Part shown: in pieces, positions 16,604 through 25,495 of the stretch | Numbering within the stretch: position 1 is the stretch's first letter | How the letters are laid out: each line of letters starts with the position of its first letter | NCBI GenBank assembly: GCA_021323535.1 | Contig: JAJONO010000026.1 | Location: forward strand, 1-56,055 | From: Bacteroidota bacterium | GTDB lineage: Bacteria; Bacteroidota; Bacteroidia; B-17B0; Aurantibacillaceae | Length of the DNA stretch: 56,055 nucleotides | Reading direction: 5' to 3' | Notes under the pieces: model-generated | What the model was told of the DNA's origin: nothing | Seen by the model: only the letters and a program-made list of their open reading frames with translations | Databases searched by the model: none | Position numbers and translations under genes: made by a program

Positions 16604-17203
16604 TTATTTTTCTTTGGTGAGCTCAATGTTGAGGTCGATTTTCACTTCTTCACTTACTGCAACTCCACCGGCTTCAAGCGCAGCGTTCCAGTTCAGTCCG
16701 TAATCTTTACGGTTTAAAGTCCCCATTACTTTAAAGCCATAGCGGGCATTTCCCCATGGATCATTAACTACTTTAGAAGCTCCGATAGCAGTTAATTTTA
16801 CTTTTTTAGTAACACCTTTCATTGTAAGGTCGCCTTCTAAATCATACGCTGTTTTTCCTTTTTTAGGATTTGCCTTCATGCTTGTGGCCTTGAAAGTGAT
16901 TTTCGGATATTTTTCAGCATCAAAAAATTCAGCGCTTTTTAAATGCCCGTCACGTTTCTCATCTTCCGTATTAATAGAAGCCGCGTCAGCAGTAAAATCA
17001 ATAGTAGCGTTTGAGAAATCTGTTTCGCTTTTAGACGTAACTTTTCCTTCATAGATCTTGAATTTTCCTTCAGTTTCGCTCACCATCATGTGAGTTACAG
17101 AGAATCCCAGTTTTGAATGACTTGCATCAAGTTTCCAGTTTGTTTGAGCTGTGACAGTTATAGCTGATAAAGCAACTGCAGCAGAGAGGATTAATTTTTT
17201 CAT
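16604..17203 (-). CDS. YceI family periplasmic protein
   Basis: 199 residues with signal peptide MKKLILSAAVALSAITVTAQ and a complete YceI lipocalin-like barrel: 'WKLDASHSKLGFSVTHMMVS', 'EDEKRDGHLKSAEFFDAEKY', 'GDLTMKGVTKKVKL' and 'GLNWNAALEAGGVAVSEEV'. YceI proteins bind isoprenoid or amphiphilic ligands in the periplasm; the physiological ligand here is unknown. Expression is probably controlled by the MarR regulator downstream, via two operators at 17236-17262 next to the -7 element. Confidence 0.95.
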   Translation of the reverse strand: MKKLILSAAVALSAITVTAQTNWKLDASHSKLGFSVTHMMVSETEGKFKIYEGKVTSKSETDFSNATIDFTADAASINTEDEKRDGHLKSAEFFDAEKYPKITFKATSMKANPKKGKTAYDLEGDLTMKGVTKKVKLTAIGASKVVNDPWGNARYGFKVMGTLNRKDYGLNWNAALEAGGVAVSEEVKIDLNIELTKEK

Positions 17204-17228
17204 GGTTGATTTGTTTAAAATTATGGTA

Positions 17229-17236
17229 CAAATGTA
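17229..17236 (-). promoter_or_regulatory. -7 box TACATTTG of yceI
   Basis: Perfect TAnnTTTG match on the minus strand, 25 nt before the yceI ATG. The palindromes at 17236-17262 fill the spacer immediately upstream. Confidence 0.7.
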
Positions 17237-17262
17237 TGTTATAACATATTATGTTCTAACAT
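17236..17262. promoter_or_regulatory. Tandem MarR-type operator ATGTTatAACAT / ATGTTctAACAT
   Basis: Two 12-bp inverted repeats with identical arms (ATGTT...AACAT) start 15 bp apart (17236-17247 and 17251-17262). They occupy the region between the expected -33 and -7 elements of yceI, so dimer binding would block RNA polymerase. The first is a perfect palindrome that extends to 14 bp (TATGTTATAACATA). Size and symmetry fit MarR sites. The regulator gene is in the same cluster. Confidence 0.75.
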
Positions 17263-17270
17263 GTAATTTG

Positions 17271-17939
17271 TTAATTTTTGAAAAAATCAAATTCACCGGG
17301 TTTTAAACTGCCAAGCTCTACTTTGTCAATTCGTATTCTTTTTAGAGTTAATACATTGTAATTTAATGTTTTACACATTTTACGAATCTGGCGATTCTTA
17401 CCTTCTTTCAATTTTACTTTAATCCAGTTGTCTTCAAGAATAACACATTCGCAAGGTTTGGTAACATGATAACCGATATTAACTCCACTAGTAAATAGTT
17501 TAGCAAAATCGTCGGTTGGTGCTTTGTCTAATTGAACGAGATATTCTTTTTCTTTTTCGAATTTAGGATTGGTTATATTCTCTACCCATTTTCCATCATT
17601 GCTCAGTAATAACAAACCTTCTGAGGCTTTATCCAAACGCCCCGCAATCGATAAACCTTTCATATCCTTAAAAAACTCAGAAAGGTTATTTTCTACATTC
17701 TTACTCAAAGTACTTTCATAGCCTGCAGGTTTATGAAAACGGATGTATACAAATTCTTTAGCCGGCCTCACTACTTTCCCGTCTACCTTTATTTCAGATT
17801 CATTTTCGAGGAAAACATTTTCTTTGATTATCACCCCGTTCATCTCTACAAGTCCTTTTTCAAGGGCCTCCTGGGCCTGATCGTTGGTCATTTTTAAAGT
17901 ATGCACCATGTAGTATTTTATTCTTCTGTAAAAGCTCAT
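17271..17939 (-). CDS. RsuA/RluF-type pseudouridine synthase
   Basis: 222 residues. An S4-like N-terminal domain (about 1-60) is followed by the catalytic domain with 'YIRFHKPAGYESTL' and the active-site block 'GRLDKASEGLLLLSNDG', whose Asp is the nucleophile. 'LKEGKNRQIRKMCKTL' completes the RsuA/RluB/RluE/RluF pattern. It isomerises a uridine in rRNA or tRNA; the RluF subgroup is most likely from the sequence 'HKPAGYEST', but the exact site cannot be told. It is divergent from the ABC ATPase gene (53-bp gap). Confidence 0.9.
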   Translation of the reverse strand: MSFYRRIKYYMVHTLKMTNDQAQEALEKGLVEMNGVIIKENVFLENESEIKVDGKVVRPAKEFVYIRFHKPAGYESTLSKNVENNLSEFFKDMKGLSIAGRLDKASEGLLLLSNDGKWVENITNPKFEKEKEYLVQLDKAPTDDFAKLFTSGVNIGYHVTKPCECVILEDNWIKVKLKEGKNRQIRKMCKTLNYNVLTLKRIRIDKVELGSLKPGEFDFFKN

Positions 17940-17992
17940 ATAATATGTGTTGAGAGGTTTTTAATTAGGATGCAAATAAACTAATTTTACGG

Positions 17993-18721
17993 ATGCTGGA
18001 AGAAATTATTTCTATATCGCACATTCAAAAAACCTATAAAATAGGCGAAGAGATAATTAACGCACTGAAAGACGTTTCGTTAAAGATCAACAAAAATGAA
18101 TACGTTGCCCTTATGGGACCTTCAGGAAGTGGGAAATCTACTCTCATGAACATGTTGGGTTGTCTTGATAGTCCAACCGGTGGCGAGTACGTTCTTAATA
18201 ATATTTCGGTGGCTAAGATGAGTGATAACCAACTGGCCGAGGTTCGTAATAAAGAAATCGGGTTTGTGTTTCAAACCTTTAATCTCCTGCCCCGCGCCAC
18301 TACTCTCGAAAATGTTGCGCTTCCACTGGTTTATGCCGGTATGAGCAAAGCCGACCGCGATACGCGTGCAAGGGAGGTGCTTGAACAGGTTGGTCTCGGT
18401 AACCGTATGAACCACAAGCCCAATGAACTCAGCGGGGGCCAGCGCCAGCGTGTTGCTATTGCAAGGGCCCTGGTGAATAAACCTGCTATTATCCTGGCCG
18501 ATGAGCCAACAGGAAACCTGGATAGTAAAACCTCAATAGAAATTATGGGACTCTTTGAAGAAATTCATAACAACGGAAACACCATCATTCTTGTTACACA
18601 CGAAGAAGATATTGCCTTGCATGCCCATAGAATTGTTCGGTTAAAAGACGGACTCGTAGAAACCGACCAGGTAAATCCTAAAATTACTACCTACAAAAAC
18701 AGAATTACACAATTTGATTAA
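17993..18721 (+). CDS. ABC transporter ATP-binding protein, LolD/MacB type, without a linked permease
   Basis: 242 residues. Walker [11 protein letters not shown]-loop '[26 protein letters not shown]', signature '[19 protein letters not shown]', Walker B '[12 protein letters not shown]' and the switch His in '[10 protein letters not shown]' are all intact. The '[14 protein letters not shown]' loop is that of the LolD/FtsE/MacB group, which extrudes lipoproteins or peptides or drives cell-envelope work. No MacB/FtsX-type permease lies beside it, so the partner must be encoded elsewhere. The next gene is a lipoprotein, which may or may not be related. Confidence 0.93.
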   Translation: MLEEIISISHIQKTYKIGEEIINALKDVSLKINKNEYVALMGPSGSGKSTLMNMLGCLDSPTGGEYVLNNISVAKMSDNQLAEVRNKEIGFVFQTFNLLPRATTLENVALPLVYAGMSKADRDTRAREVLEQVGLGNRMNHKPNELSGGQRQRVAIARALVNKPAIILADEPTGNLDSKTSIEIMGLFEEIHNNGNTIILVTHEEDIALHAHRIVRLKDGLVETDQVNPKITTYKNRITQFD

Positions 18722-18772
18722 ACCTTTGTAGGTTTAAGAAGTCAAAAAGAGCAAAGTCAAAAGTCAAAAGGG

Positions 18773-19612
18773 ATGAAAAATGTAAAAAAATTAGTGTTAG
18801 CAGGCCTTGCCTTTATGCTTATTTTTTCTGCGTGTAAGAAAAAAGAAAAGGAAGAGGACAAGGACACTGATTCGGCTTCAGAGAATTTCCTTGCCACGAG
18901 CATAGGTAACGATATGGGAAATGTAGCCGATGAAGCAGGAAGAACAAAAAACATAAGCAGTTTTAAAACCACAGCAACCAGTCTTATCCTCAGTTCATGC
19001 GCCACAATTCAGTTTGATACTATTGCCGGTTCAAATGTAGATACACTCACAGTTAATTTCGGAAATGCCAATTGTCTTTGTAACGATGGCCGTTACCGCC
19101 GGGGATCGTTAGTGATCACCTTCACTGGCAAATACAAAGATTCTCTCACCACTATCACCATTACTCCTAAAAATTATTTTGTGAACGATAACGGAGTTAC
19201 CGGTAGCAAAACAGTAAAAAATCTGGGTCATAACGCACAGGGGCATTTAGTTTACGATATCACCGAAAACTTTACCATTGCTAAAGCCGGAGGAGGAAGC
19301 ATTGTGTTCTTCGGAACCCGCAAACGCGAATGGCTCCAGGGCGAAAACACGCTCATTTGGGCCGATGATAAATATTCTATTACCGGATCGGCCTCAGGTT
19401 ATAATGCTAACGGCAGAAGTTTTACTTCCTCTATCACCATCCCCCTCATCAGAGATATGAGCATAGGATGCCGCAAACATTTTGTTCAGGGAACAATTGT
19501 GCATACCCCCGATGGCCGGCCTGACCGTATCATTGATTTTGGAAGTGGAGCCTGCGATAATAAGGCTACTGTTACCATTAATAATAAGGTTTACGAGATC
19601 GATTTACCGTAA
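18773..19612 (+). CDS. Hypothetical lipoprotein
   Basis: 279 residues with a lipoprotein signal (LVLAGLAFMLIFSAC, Cys22) followed by a Lys/Glu/Asp-rich linker (KKKEKEEDKDTD), then a beta-rich, Thr/Asn/Gly-rich body with no motif I recognise. Paired cysteines (CLC near 101-103) and 'CDN' near the end may form disulfides. Immediately upstream the DNA carries short direct repeats of GTCAAAA (about 18738-18770). Likely outer-membrane or surface associated; function unknown. Confidence 0.8.
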   Translation: MKNVKKLVLAGLAFMLIFSACKKKEKEEDKDTDSASENFLATSIGNDMGNVADEAGRTKNISSFKTTATSLILSSCATIQFDTIAGSNVDTLTVNFGNANCLCNDGRYRRGSLVITFTGKYKDSLTTITITPKNYFVNDNGVTGSKTVKNLGHNAQGHLVYDITENFTIAKAGGGSIVFFGTRKREWLQGENTLIWADDKYSITGSASGYNANGRSFTSSITIPLIRDMSIGCRKHFVQGTIVHTPDGRPDRIIDFGSGACDNKATVTINNKVYEIDLP

Positions 19613-19628
19613 TGCAGGTGTAATTTCA

Positions 19629-19687
19629 GCCACAGATTAGCGTGGATGACACAGATAAAATCTGCGGAAATCTGTGAAATCTGTGGC
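19629..19687. repeat. Intergenic quasi-palindrome, 'CACAGATT' word family (copy 1)
   Basis: Arms GCCACAGATT and AATCTGTGGC are perfect complements, with inner CACAGAT/ATCTGTG copies, followed by a run of T. It may terminate the lipoprotein gene. A second element with the same word lies at 39255-39315, between the two peptide transporters. Confidence 0.8.
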
Positions 19688-19752
19688 TTTTTTTTCTAAT
19701 TTTGAAACAACAATCTCCTTAGTTTTAAATTAATGCCTTAACTTTAAAGCCG

Positions 19753-20484
19753 ATGAGACTCACGCTTATATTTCTCCTCACTTCGTTTTTTACTTTTTCT
19801 CAGAAAGATTCGCTTGAATTTGTTCCCCTGATTGGTATTCATGTGGGCGGACATTTACCGGGAGGCAATCTTAAGGAACGTTTCGGCCCCAATCTTAACG
19901 CGGGCGGTTCGTTCATTATGAAAACAAAAAAGAACTGGTTATTCGGAGTACAATCCAATTATTTTTTCGGTAAGAACGTACGGGAAGACGTATTACAACA
20001 AATGCGTGGAGCAGACGGAAATGTGATCGACAACGAAGGTTATCCGGCAGATATTCGTGTAAGTGAAAGAGGCTTGTGCGTTCATCTGATAGGAGGGAAA
20101 GTATTTCCGTTTTTATCGGCGAACCGCAATTCCGGAATTTTATTTATGGCCGGCGCAGGATACATGCAGCATAAAATAAATCTATTCGACGCGCAACAAA
20201 AAATCGCTGCCATTAAAGGTGATCTTAGAACAGGATACGACAGGCTCACTAATGGTTTTTCATCTACACAGTTCCTGGGATATTTATTTTTAAGTGAGAA
20301 CAGGATCGCTAATTTCTATGCAGGAATTGAAACGTTCCAGGGATTTACCACAAGTGTAAGAAAACTAAATTACGATACCGGTTTGCCGGATACAAAGCCA
20401 CGTGTTGATCTCCTTTACGGTTTTAGAATAGGCTGGATACTTCCGCTTTACAAAAAACGTCCCGACGACTATTATTACAACTAA
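19753..20484 (+). CDS. Predicted outer-membrane beta-barrel protein
   Basis: 243 residues: signal peptide (MRLTLIFLLTSFFTFSQ) and alternating strands such as 'GIHVGGHLPGGNLKERFGPN', 'NWLFGVQSNYFFG' and a C-terminal 'LLYGFRIGWILPLY'. The pattern resembles the small outer-membrane proteins that are encoded directly before waaA in many Bacteroidota. The gap to waaA is 9 bp, so they share an operon. A role in lipopolysaccharide or outer-membrane assembly is suggested only by this linkage. Confidence 0.75.
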   Translation: MRLTLIFLLTSFFTFSQKDSLEFVPLIGIHVGGHLPGGNLKERFGPNLNAGGSFIMKTKKNWLFGVQSNYFFGKNVREDVLQQMRGADGNVIDNEGYPADIRVSERGLCVHLIGGKVFPFLSANRNSGILFMAGAGYMQHKINLFDAQQKIAAIKGDLRTGYDRLTNGFSSTQFLGYLFLSENRIANFYAGIETFQGFTTSVRKLNYDTGLPDTKPRVDLLYGFRIGWILPLYKKRPDDYYYN

Positions 20485-20493
20485 AAACGAATC

Positions 20494-21732
20494 ATGTTCA
20501 TTTATAACCTGGTTGTACTTCTTTATGGATTTGTGATACGACTGGCTGCTATCAGAAAAAAGAAAGCCGGTCAGTGGGTGAAGGGGAGAAAGAACTGGCG
20601 GGAAAATTACCGTTCCAAAATATCTGTTTTTAATTCTTCCAAAATCATTTGGGTCCATTGCGCCTCTTATGGCGAGTTTGAACAAGGGAGGCCCGTAATT
20701 GAAGCCATTAAGCGAAACGATCCGCAGTGTAAAATAGTTCTTACGTTTTTTTCGCCCAGTGGTTACGAGGTCTTCAGGCATTGGGGCGGGGCAGAGGTAA
20801 TAGGTTATCTGCCATTGGATACACCTTCGGCAGCAAGAGATTTTATTCAGATCGTTCGCCCGTCGGCAGCCATTTTTATCAAGTACGAATTCTGGCTTAA
20901 TTATTTATCGGAACTAAAAAAACAGAACATCAAAACCTACCTTGTATCGGCTGTATTCAAACCACATCATCCTTTTTTTAAATGGCACGGTGGTATTTTC
21001 AGAAAGTCGCTCGCTACCTTTACAAAACTTTTCATACAGGATCAGAGTTCAGGGGATCTTTTGCAAACTATTGGCATTACAAACTACGAAGTTACCGGAG
21101 ATACACGTTTTGACAGGGTTGTAGAGGTAAAAGAAAACTTTAAACCAGTTGCTGGTATTGAAGAATTTAAAGGCAAGCATAAAATTATTATCGGAGGAAG
21201 CACCTGGCCCGCTGACGAACAACTTCTGATAAACAGCTTCAAAAAAATAAATTCCCCGGAGGTAAAGCTCATACTTGTTCCGCATGAAGTTGATGATGGT
21301 TCTATCAGAAAAACTGTTTCATTACTAAAAGAAAGCGGACTTTCATTCGCGTTATTTTCAGAAAAACAATCCCTGGCCGAAAAACAGGTTCTTGTGATAA
21401 ATACAATCGGTCATTTATCAAAACTTTATTTCTATTGTGATGTGGCTTACATCGGCGGGGGCTTTAATGATGGCATTCACAATTGCCTGGAAGCCGCGGT
21501 ATATCTTAAGCCTGTGATTTTTGCAGGTAACAGCCATCATAAATTCAATGAAGCAATGGAACTTCTTCAATTGAACGTTGCTACAAACATTCAGAACGAA
21601 GCCTCGGCTGTGAAAACATTTCAGGCCTATCTGAACAACCCTCAAAAAGCACTTGAAGAGAAACTGGATAAATACTTCAAAGAAAAAACAGGGACTACTA
21701 AGAAAGTGATCAGGGAATTGCAGCTTGGGTAG
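20494..21732 (+). CDS. waaA: 3-deoxy-D-manno-octulosonic acid (Kdo) transferase
   Basis: 412 residues, full length for WaaA/KdtA. One N-terminal membrane segment is followed by the GT30 domain with the catalytic Glu in 'HCASYGEFEQGRPVIEAI'. The second half has 'IIGGSTWPADEQLL' and 'DVAYIGGGFNDGIHNCLEAA'. It adds Kdo from CMP-Kdo to lipid A precursor on the inner face of the cytoplasmic membrane, so the organism makes lipopolysaccharide or at least Kdo-lipid A. No other lipid A genes are linked. Confidence 0.95.
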   Translation: MFIYNLVVLLYGFVIRLAAIRKKKAGQWVKGRKNWRENYRSKISVFNSSKIIWVHCASYGEFEQGRPVIEAIKRNDPQCKIVLTFFSPSGYEVFRHWGGAEVIGYLPLDTPSAARDFIQIVRPSAAIFIKYEFWLNYLSELKKQNIKTYLVSAVFKPHHPFFKWHGGIFRKSLATFTKLFIQDQSSGDLLQTIGITNYEVTGDTRFDRVVEVKENFKPVAGIEEFKGKHKIIIGGSTWPADEQLLINSFKKINSPEVKLILVPHEVDDGSIRKTVSLLKESGLSFALFSEKQSLAEKQVLVINTIGHLSKLYFYCDVAYIGGGFNDGIHNCLEAAVYLKPVIFAGNSHHKFNEAMELLQLNVATNIQNEASAVKTFQAYLNNPQKALEEKLDKYFKEKTGTTKKVIRELQLG

Positions 21733-21861
21733 TAGGTTCTCGCGGAAAACGCGAAGGAAGCAGGAGTTCGCTGAGGAAATAAAAAATAACTCCGCATCCT
21801 CAGCCATATTCTGCGGCCTCTGACGCTTGCGCCATAGCTTCAGCGTATGCGCTGCGAGAGC
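21733..21861. repeat. GC-richer intergenic block with short inverted words between convergent genes
   Basis: The 129-bp gap between two convergent stops holds nested inverted words: TCGCG...CGCGA near 21749, TTCGCTGAGGA versus TCCTCAGC, and GCTTGCGCC/GCGTATGCGCTGCGAGAGC. It is richer in G+C than its surroundings. It probably acts as a two-way terminator. No gene seen. Confidence 0.5.
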
Positions 21862-22986
21862 TTATCGAACCGCCTTTTCAATCGATTTCCACAAAAGATC
21901 CGCGCTTTTATCCCACGAAAATTTTTCTTTTTGAATAAGGCCCTTCTGAATAAGATCGGTTCTTAATTTTTCATCACGGTATAATTTCACCATCGCGTTT
22001 TTAATTTCGTCGGTGTTAAAAGGATCAACGAGTAAAGCCGCGTTGCCCGCTACTTCGGGCAGGCTGGTAACATTACTGGTGATAATGGGAACCCGGGCCT
22101 CCATGGCTTCTACAAGAGGAATACCGAAGCCCTCGTAATACGGAACAAAGGTGAGGGCTGTAGCAGCGCCAAGAACAGAAGCAAGGTCCTCGTCGGCCAG
22201 TCTTCCTGTAAAAACAATATCTTCCTTCAGGTTATTTTCGTCAATGGCCGAGTAAATATCTTTCACTCCCCAGAAGTGCGGTCCCGCCAGTAAAAGCTTC
22301 ATATCCGAACCTGTTTCCTTTTTAAACGCGGCAAAGGCCCGAATAAGACTAGCAATATTTTTTCTTGGATGCAGTGATCCTACATTAACAAAGTAGTTTT
22401 TGGAAGAAGAGAATTTTTTTCGGGTTGTTATTTTTTCTTCCTCCGATAATGGTCTGAAAAATGAATTGATGCCATTGTATACCACATCGATTTTAGCCGC
22501 ATCAATTCCGTAATTTTTAATGATATCGGCTTTACTGTATTCAGAAACCGTGGCAATCCTCGAAGCAGTTTTTGCAAACTTCGGGAAGTAATGGTTGTAA
22601 TATTTTCCTGTCATCCACTTTACATCTTTGGGATGGTGAATAAAGTTGAGGTCGTGAATAACAGGTAACTGTTTGCAGGTTGCACCGAGGCAAAGAAAGC
22701 CATCGGGCGACAGAAACAAATCGGGATTCATACGGTTGAGTAAAGGTTTTACCGAATGCTGGAACCAGATGTAGTAAAGAACCGGATGCCTCGCTTTAGG
22801 GGAAAGAATCATTGGCGTTACATTATCTGAAAACACAAATTCTTCGCTGTATGCACGGTCGAAAAGGAACACAAAATGACATTCGGGATGCGCAGCTGTG
22901 ATTCTTTTAAGGGTTTGGTAAGTGAACCAGCCAATACCTTCCAGGCGGTTGCTTAGTAAAAGTCGCGTATTGACTACAATTTGCAC
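21862..22986 (-). CDS. Family 4 (GT-B) glycosyltransferase
   Basis: 374 residues. N-terminal Rossmann half with 'GIGWFTYQTLKRI', and C-terminal half with 'YFVNVGSLHPRKNIASLIRAF', 'GRLADEDLASVLGAATALTF' and 'PYYEGFGIPLVEAMEARVPI', the EX7E signature of GT4 enzymes. Probably transfers a hexose (mannose-like) in surface polysaccharide synthesis. The start is GTG at 22986, with a perfect -7 box (TAGATTTG) only 4 nt upstream, so the message is probably leaderless. Divergent from the flippase gene. Confidence 0.92.
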   Translation of the reverse strand: MQIVVNTRLLLSNRLEGIGWFTYQTLKRITAAHPECHFVFLFDRAYSEEFVFSDNVTPMILSPKARHPVLYYIWFQHSVKPLLNRMNPDLFLSPDGFLCLGATCKQLPVIHDLNFIHHPKDVKWMTGKYYNHYFPKFAKTASRIATVSEYSKADIIKNYGIDAAKIDVVYNGINSFFRPLSEEEKITTRKKFSSSKNYFVNVGSLHPRKNIASLIRAFAAFKKETGSDMKLLLAGPHFWGVKDIYSAIDENNLKEDIVFTGRLADEDLASVLGAATALTFVPYYEGFGIPLVEAMEARVPIITSNVTSLPEVAGNAALLVDPFNTDEIKNAMVKLYRDEKLRTDLIQKGLIQKEKFSWDKSADLLWKSIEKAVR

Positions 22987-22990
22987 GCTG

Positions 22991-22998
22991 CAAATCTA
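22991..22998 (-). promoter_or_regulatory. -7 box TAGATTTG four bases before the GTG start at 22986
   Basis: Minus-strand order is TAGATTTG-CAGC-GTG. It leaves no room for a normal leader. Confidence 0.65.
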
Positions 22999-23043
22999 TA
23001 AAATCGTTATATAAAAACCGTTAGTTTAAACCATAAAAAAGGC

Positions 23044-23051
23044 TATATTTG
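23044..23051 (+). promoter_or_regulatory. -7 box TATATTTG nine bases before the GTG start at 23061
   Basis: Perfect TAnnTTTG match. The alternative TTG start at 23049 would lie inside this box, which argues for GTG at 23061. Confidence 0.65.
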
Positions 23052-23060
23052 CGGGCTTCT

Positions 23061-24497
23061 GTGCAAAAAAAGAAATTCATATTTGATCTTGCTATATTAC
23101 TGGTTCTTAATCTGTTGATCAAGCCCTTCTGGACCATTATCATTGAACCTAAAGTGCAGGGGCAAATTGGCGATGTTGCTTATGGTAAGTATTTCGTTGT
23201 TTTTAATTTTTCGTTGTTGCTAAATATCCTTCTGGATTTTGGTCTCACTAATTTTAACAACAAAAATATCGCGCAGAATCATCATCTTCTCAGTAAGCAT
23301 TTCAGCAAAATGCTGGGATTAAAATTTGCTCTCGGACTTTTTTATCTTATCATTTCGTTGTTTATAGGTTTTGTTTTCCTTCAGTATGATTTTAAAATGA
23401 TGCTGATACTTTGTGTCAATGTATTTTTCCTGAGTTTCATTTTATTTCTGCGATCTAATCTCCAGGCGCTTCATTTATTCAGGTTAGACAGCATTATTTC
23501 AGTACTGGACAGGGTTATCATGATCGCCATAGTTTCATGCATGTTACTTCACGTATTTGGTTTTCATATTTCAGCAATGAATTTTGTATACGCGCAAACA
23601 GCAGGATATGCATTAACCGCTGTGATATCGTTCATTATTGTTCTTAACAAAACACACACGTTCAAACTCAATTGGGATTGGGCCTTTAACATGATGGTTC
23701 TCAAGAAAAGTTTTCCTTACGCGGTACTGGTTTTGCTCATGACGTTCTACAACCGTTTCGACAGTTTAATGATTGAAAAGATGTTGCCTGGTGAACTTGG
23801 TGAAAAACAAAGTGGTATTTATGCGAAGGGATTCAGGTTGCTTGACGCGGCCAACCAGATCGCTTATCTCTTTTCAGTACAATTGCTGCCATTGTTCAGT
23901 CGCATGCTTAAACACAGGGAAAATGTGGAAAATGTGGTGAAGCTCTCTTTTACACTTCTGCTTACACCAGCATTGATCGTATCCATCAGCACTATTTTTT
24001 ATGCGAAACATTTCTTCGAAAAAATTTATACGGGAGATACGGAAGGATACATGATATTAGCTGTGCTCATGAATTGTTTCACGGCTATTTCTCTCACTTA
24101 CATTTTCGGAACCCTTCTCACGGCGAGCGGGAACCTGAAAAAACAGAACTATGTGGCGCTGGGTGGAATTGTAGTGAACGTTGTACTTAACTTCATTCTC
24201 ATTCCAAAATACTTTGCTTTGGGAAGCGCCATTTCGAGTCTTGTTACGCAATTGTTAACTGGTATTTTACAGGTTTGGATCTGTTACAAAGTTTTTAATT
24301 TCAAAGTAAACAAGCGTTTGCTCATTGCAATTTTTACGTTTATTGCGGGCCTGGTTCTTATCAATTATTTCACATTTAATCTCACCGCACAGTGGATGGT
24401 GAATTTCATAATTATGCTTATATTTAGTGGTTTATTAGCCTTTATAACCGGTATGGTAAATCCTAAATCTATACTGAGGTTCATAAAATATAAATAA
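23061..24497 (+). CDS. Polysaccharide/oligosaccharide flippase (Wzx-like)
   Basis: About 478 residues from GTG 23061 (MQKKKFIFDLAILLVLNLLI). There are twelve to fourteen membrane segments. The opening 'NLLIKPFWTIIIEPKVQ' and 'YGKYFVVFNFSLLLNILLDFGLTNFNNKNIAQ' are typical of the MOP/PST exporter family. It should move lipid-linked glycan repeat units across the cytoplasmic membrane. It starts a cluster with two chain-length proteins and an O-antigen ligase-like protein, which fits a Wzx/Wzy-type pathway. An upstream TTG at 23049 is possible but lies in the promoter. Confidence 0.9.
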   Translation: MQKKKFIFDLAILLVLNLLIKPFWTIIIEPKVQGQIGDVAYGKYFVVFNFSLLLNILLDFGLTNFNNKNIAQNHHLLSKHFSKMLGLKFALGLFYLIISLFIGFVFLQYDFKMMLILCVNVFFLSFILFLRSNLQALHLFRLDSIISVLDRVIMIAIVSCMLLHVFGFHISAMNFVYAQTAGYALTAVISFIIVLNKTHTFKLNWDWAFNMMVLKKSFPYAVLVLLMTFYNRFDSLMIEKMLPGELGEKQSGIYAKGFRLLDAANQIAYLFSVQLLPLFSRMLKHRENVENVVKLSFTLLLTPALIVSISTIFYAKHFFEKIYTGDTEGYMILAVLMNCFTAISLTYIFGTLLTASGNLKKQNYVALGGIVVNVVLNFILIPKYFALGSAISSLVTQLLTGILQVWICYKVFNFKVNKRLLIAIFTFIAGLVLINYFTFNLTAQWMVNFIIMLIFSGLLAFITGMVNPKSILRFIKYK

Positions 24498-24502
24498 AAC
24501 GT

Positions 24503-25495
24503 ATGACAGAAAACATATCAACGAGGGAACTGATTCTGAAGGTGATTAAATGGAAGAAGGTCTTCATTATTTCTTCTATCATTACCGCACTGATTACAGG
24601 TACTATTGTTCTCCTGATGCCGAAGCAATACAAATCAACCGCGGTACTTTTCGCGGCTCGCTCATTCTCGGTTTCAAAACTTGTTATTGAGGCCAATGCC
24701 GGTAACCAGGAAGATTACATGCAGATTGGCGATGAGGATGATTGCGAAAAACTGATGCAACTGCTTAACTCGGATGCTTTAAAACTCAAAGTGGCAAATG
24801 CGTTTAATCTGTGGGACCGTTGGAATATAAAAGATACACTCTTCTCGTATCACTATCTCCGTTTAAAATGGGACGATATGGTGGCGATAAAACGCACCGA
24901 ATTCAACAGTATTAAAGTTGAGGTTCACGATTACACAGCTAACGGCGCCGCACAATTGGCCAATGGAATTGCCGATTATTGCGACACTGTTAAATATGAG
25001 ATGTCGAAAGATCTTACCGGCAAAGTTCTTAAAATTGTAAAAGAGGAATACGATAATACACTCGTAAGAATGAAAATACTGGAAGACAGTCTTCAGGCTT
25101 TACGCAGAATGGGTGTGCTTCATTACAAAGAGCAGGTTAAAGCTTATTCTAAAAGTTATGCAAAAGCACTTGAAAAAGGAGATGCCGCGGCTGCAAAACG
25201 TTTAGAAGGAAAACTGGATACACTTACTAAATACGGAGGGGCCTATCAGATTATGCACGATAACCTCGAACGGTACGGTGCAAAATATCCCGATATAAAA
25301 GCAAAGTATGATGAGGCGCTTGTCAATCATAATACAACGCTTCCGGCAAAATTTGTGGTAGAAAAAGCAAAGCCTAACGAATACAAGGCCCGTCCAAAAC
25401 GTACCATTATTCTTCTGATCGCGCTCCTGGCAAACAACCTGATTGCTTTACTGTTCATGTTATTTAAGGAACGTTTTAAAAACTTAATACACTGA
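24503..25495 (+). CDS. Wzz-like polysaccharide chain-length determinant protein, first copy
   Basis: 330 residues. A membrane segment at about 18-36, a periplasmic region with strands and a long coiled coil (about 165-265, rich in Lys/Glu/Ala), and a second membrane segment at about 298-318 near 'ARPKRTIILLIALLANNL'. This is the polysaccharide co-polymerase layout. No tyrosine-kinase domain is fused. It follows the flippase by 5 bp and abuts a second, related gene, so the two may assemble together to set chain length. Confidence 0.85.
   Translation: MTENISTRELILKVIKWKKVFIISSIITALITGTIVLLMPKQYKSTAVLFAARSFSVSKLVIEANAGNQEDYMQIGDEDDCEKLMQLLNSDALKLKVANAFNLWDRWNIKDTLFSYHYLRLKWDDMVAIKRTEFNSIKVEVHDYTANGAAQLANGIADYCDTVKYEMSKDLTGKVLKIVKEEYDNTLVRMKILEDSLQALRRMGVLHYKEQVKAYSKSYAKALEKGDAAAAKRLEGKLDTLTKYGGAYQIMHDNLERYGAKYPDIKAKYDEALVNHNTTLPAKFVVEKAKPNEYKARPKRTIILLIALLANNLIALLFMLFKERFKNLIH

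Noticed and set aside
16552-16626. Longer N-terminus of MarR starting at 16626
   Set aside because: It would translate the yceI terminator hairpin; homologs start near the TTG at 16551.
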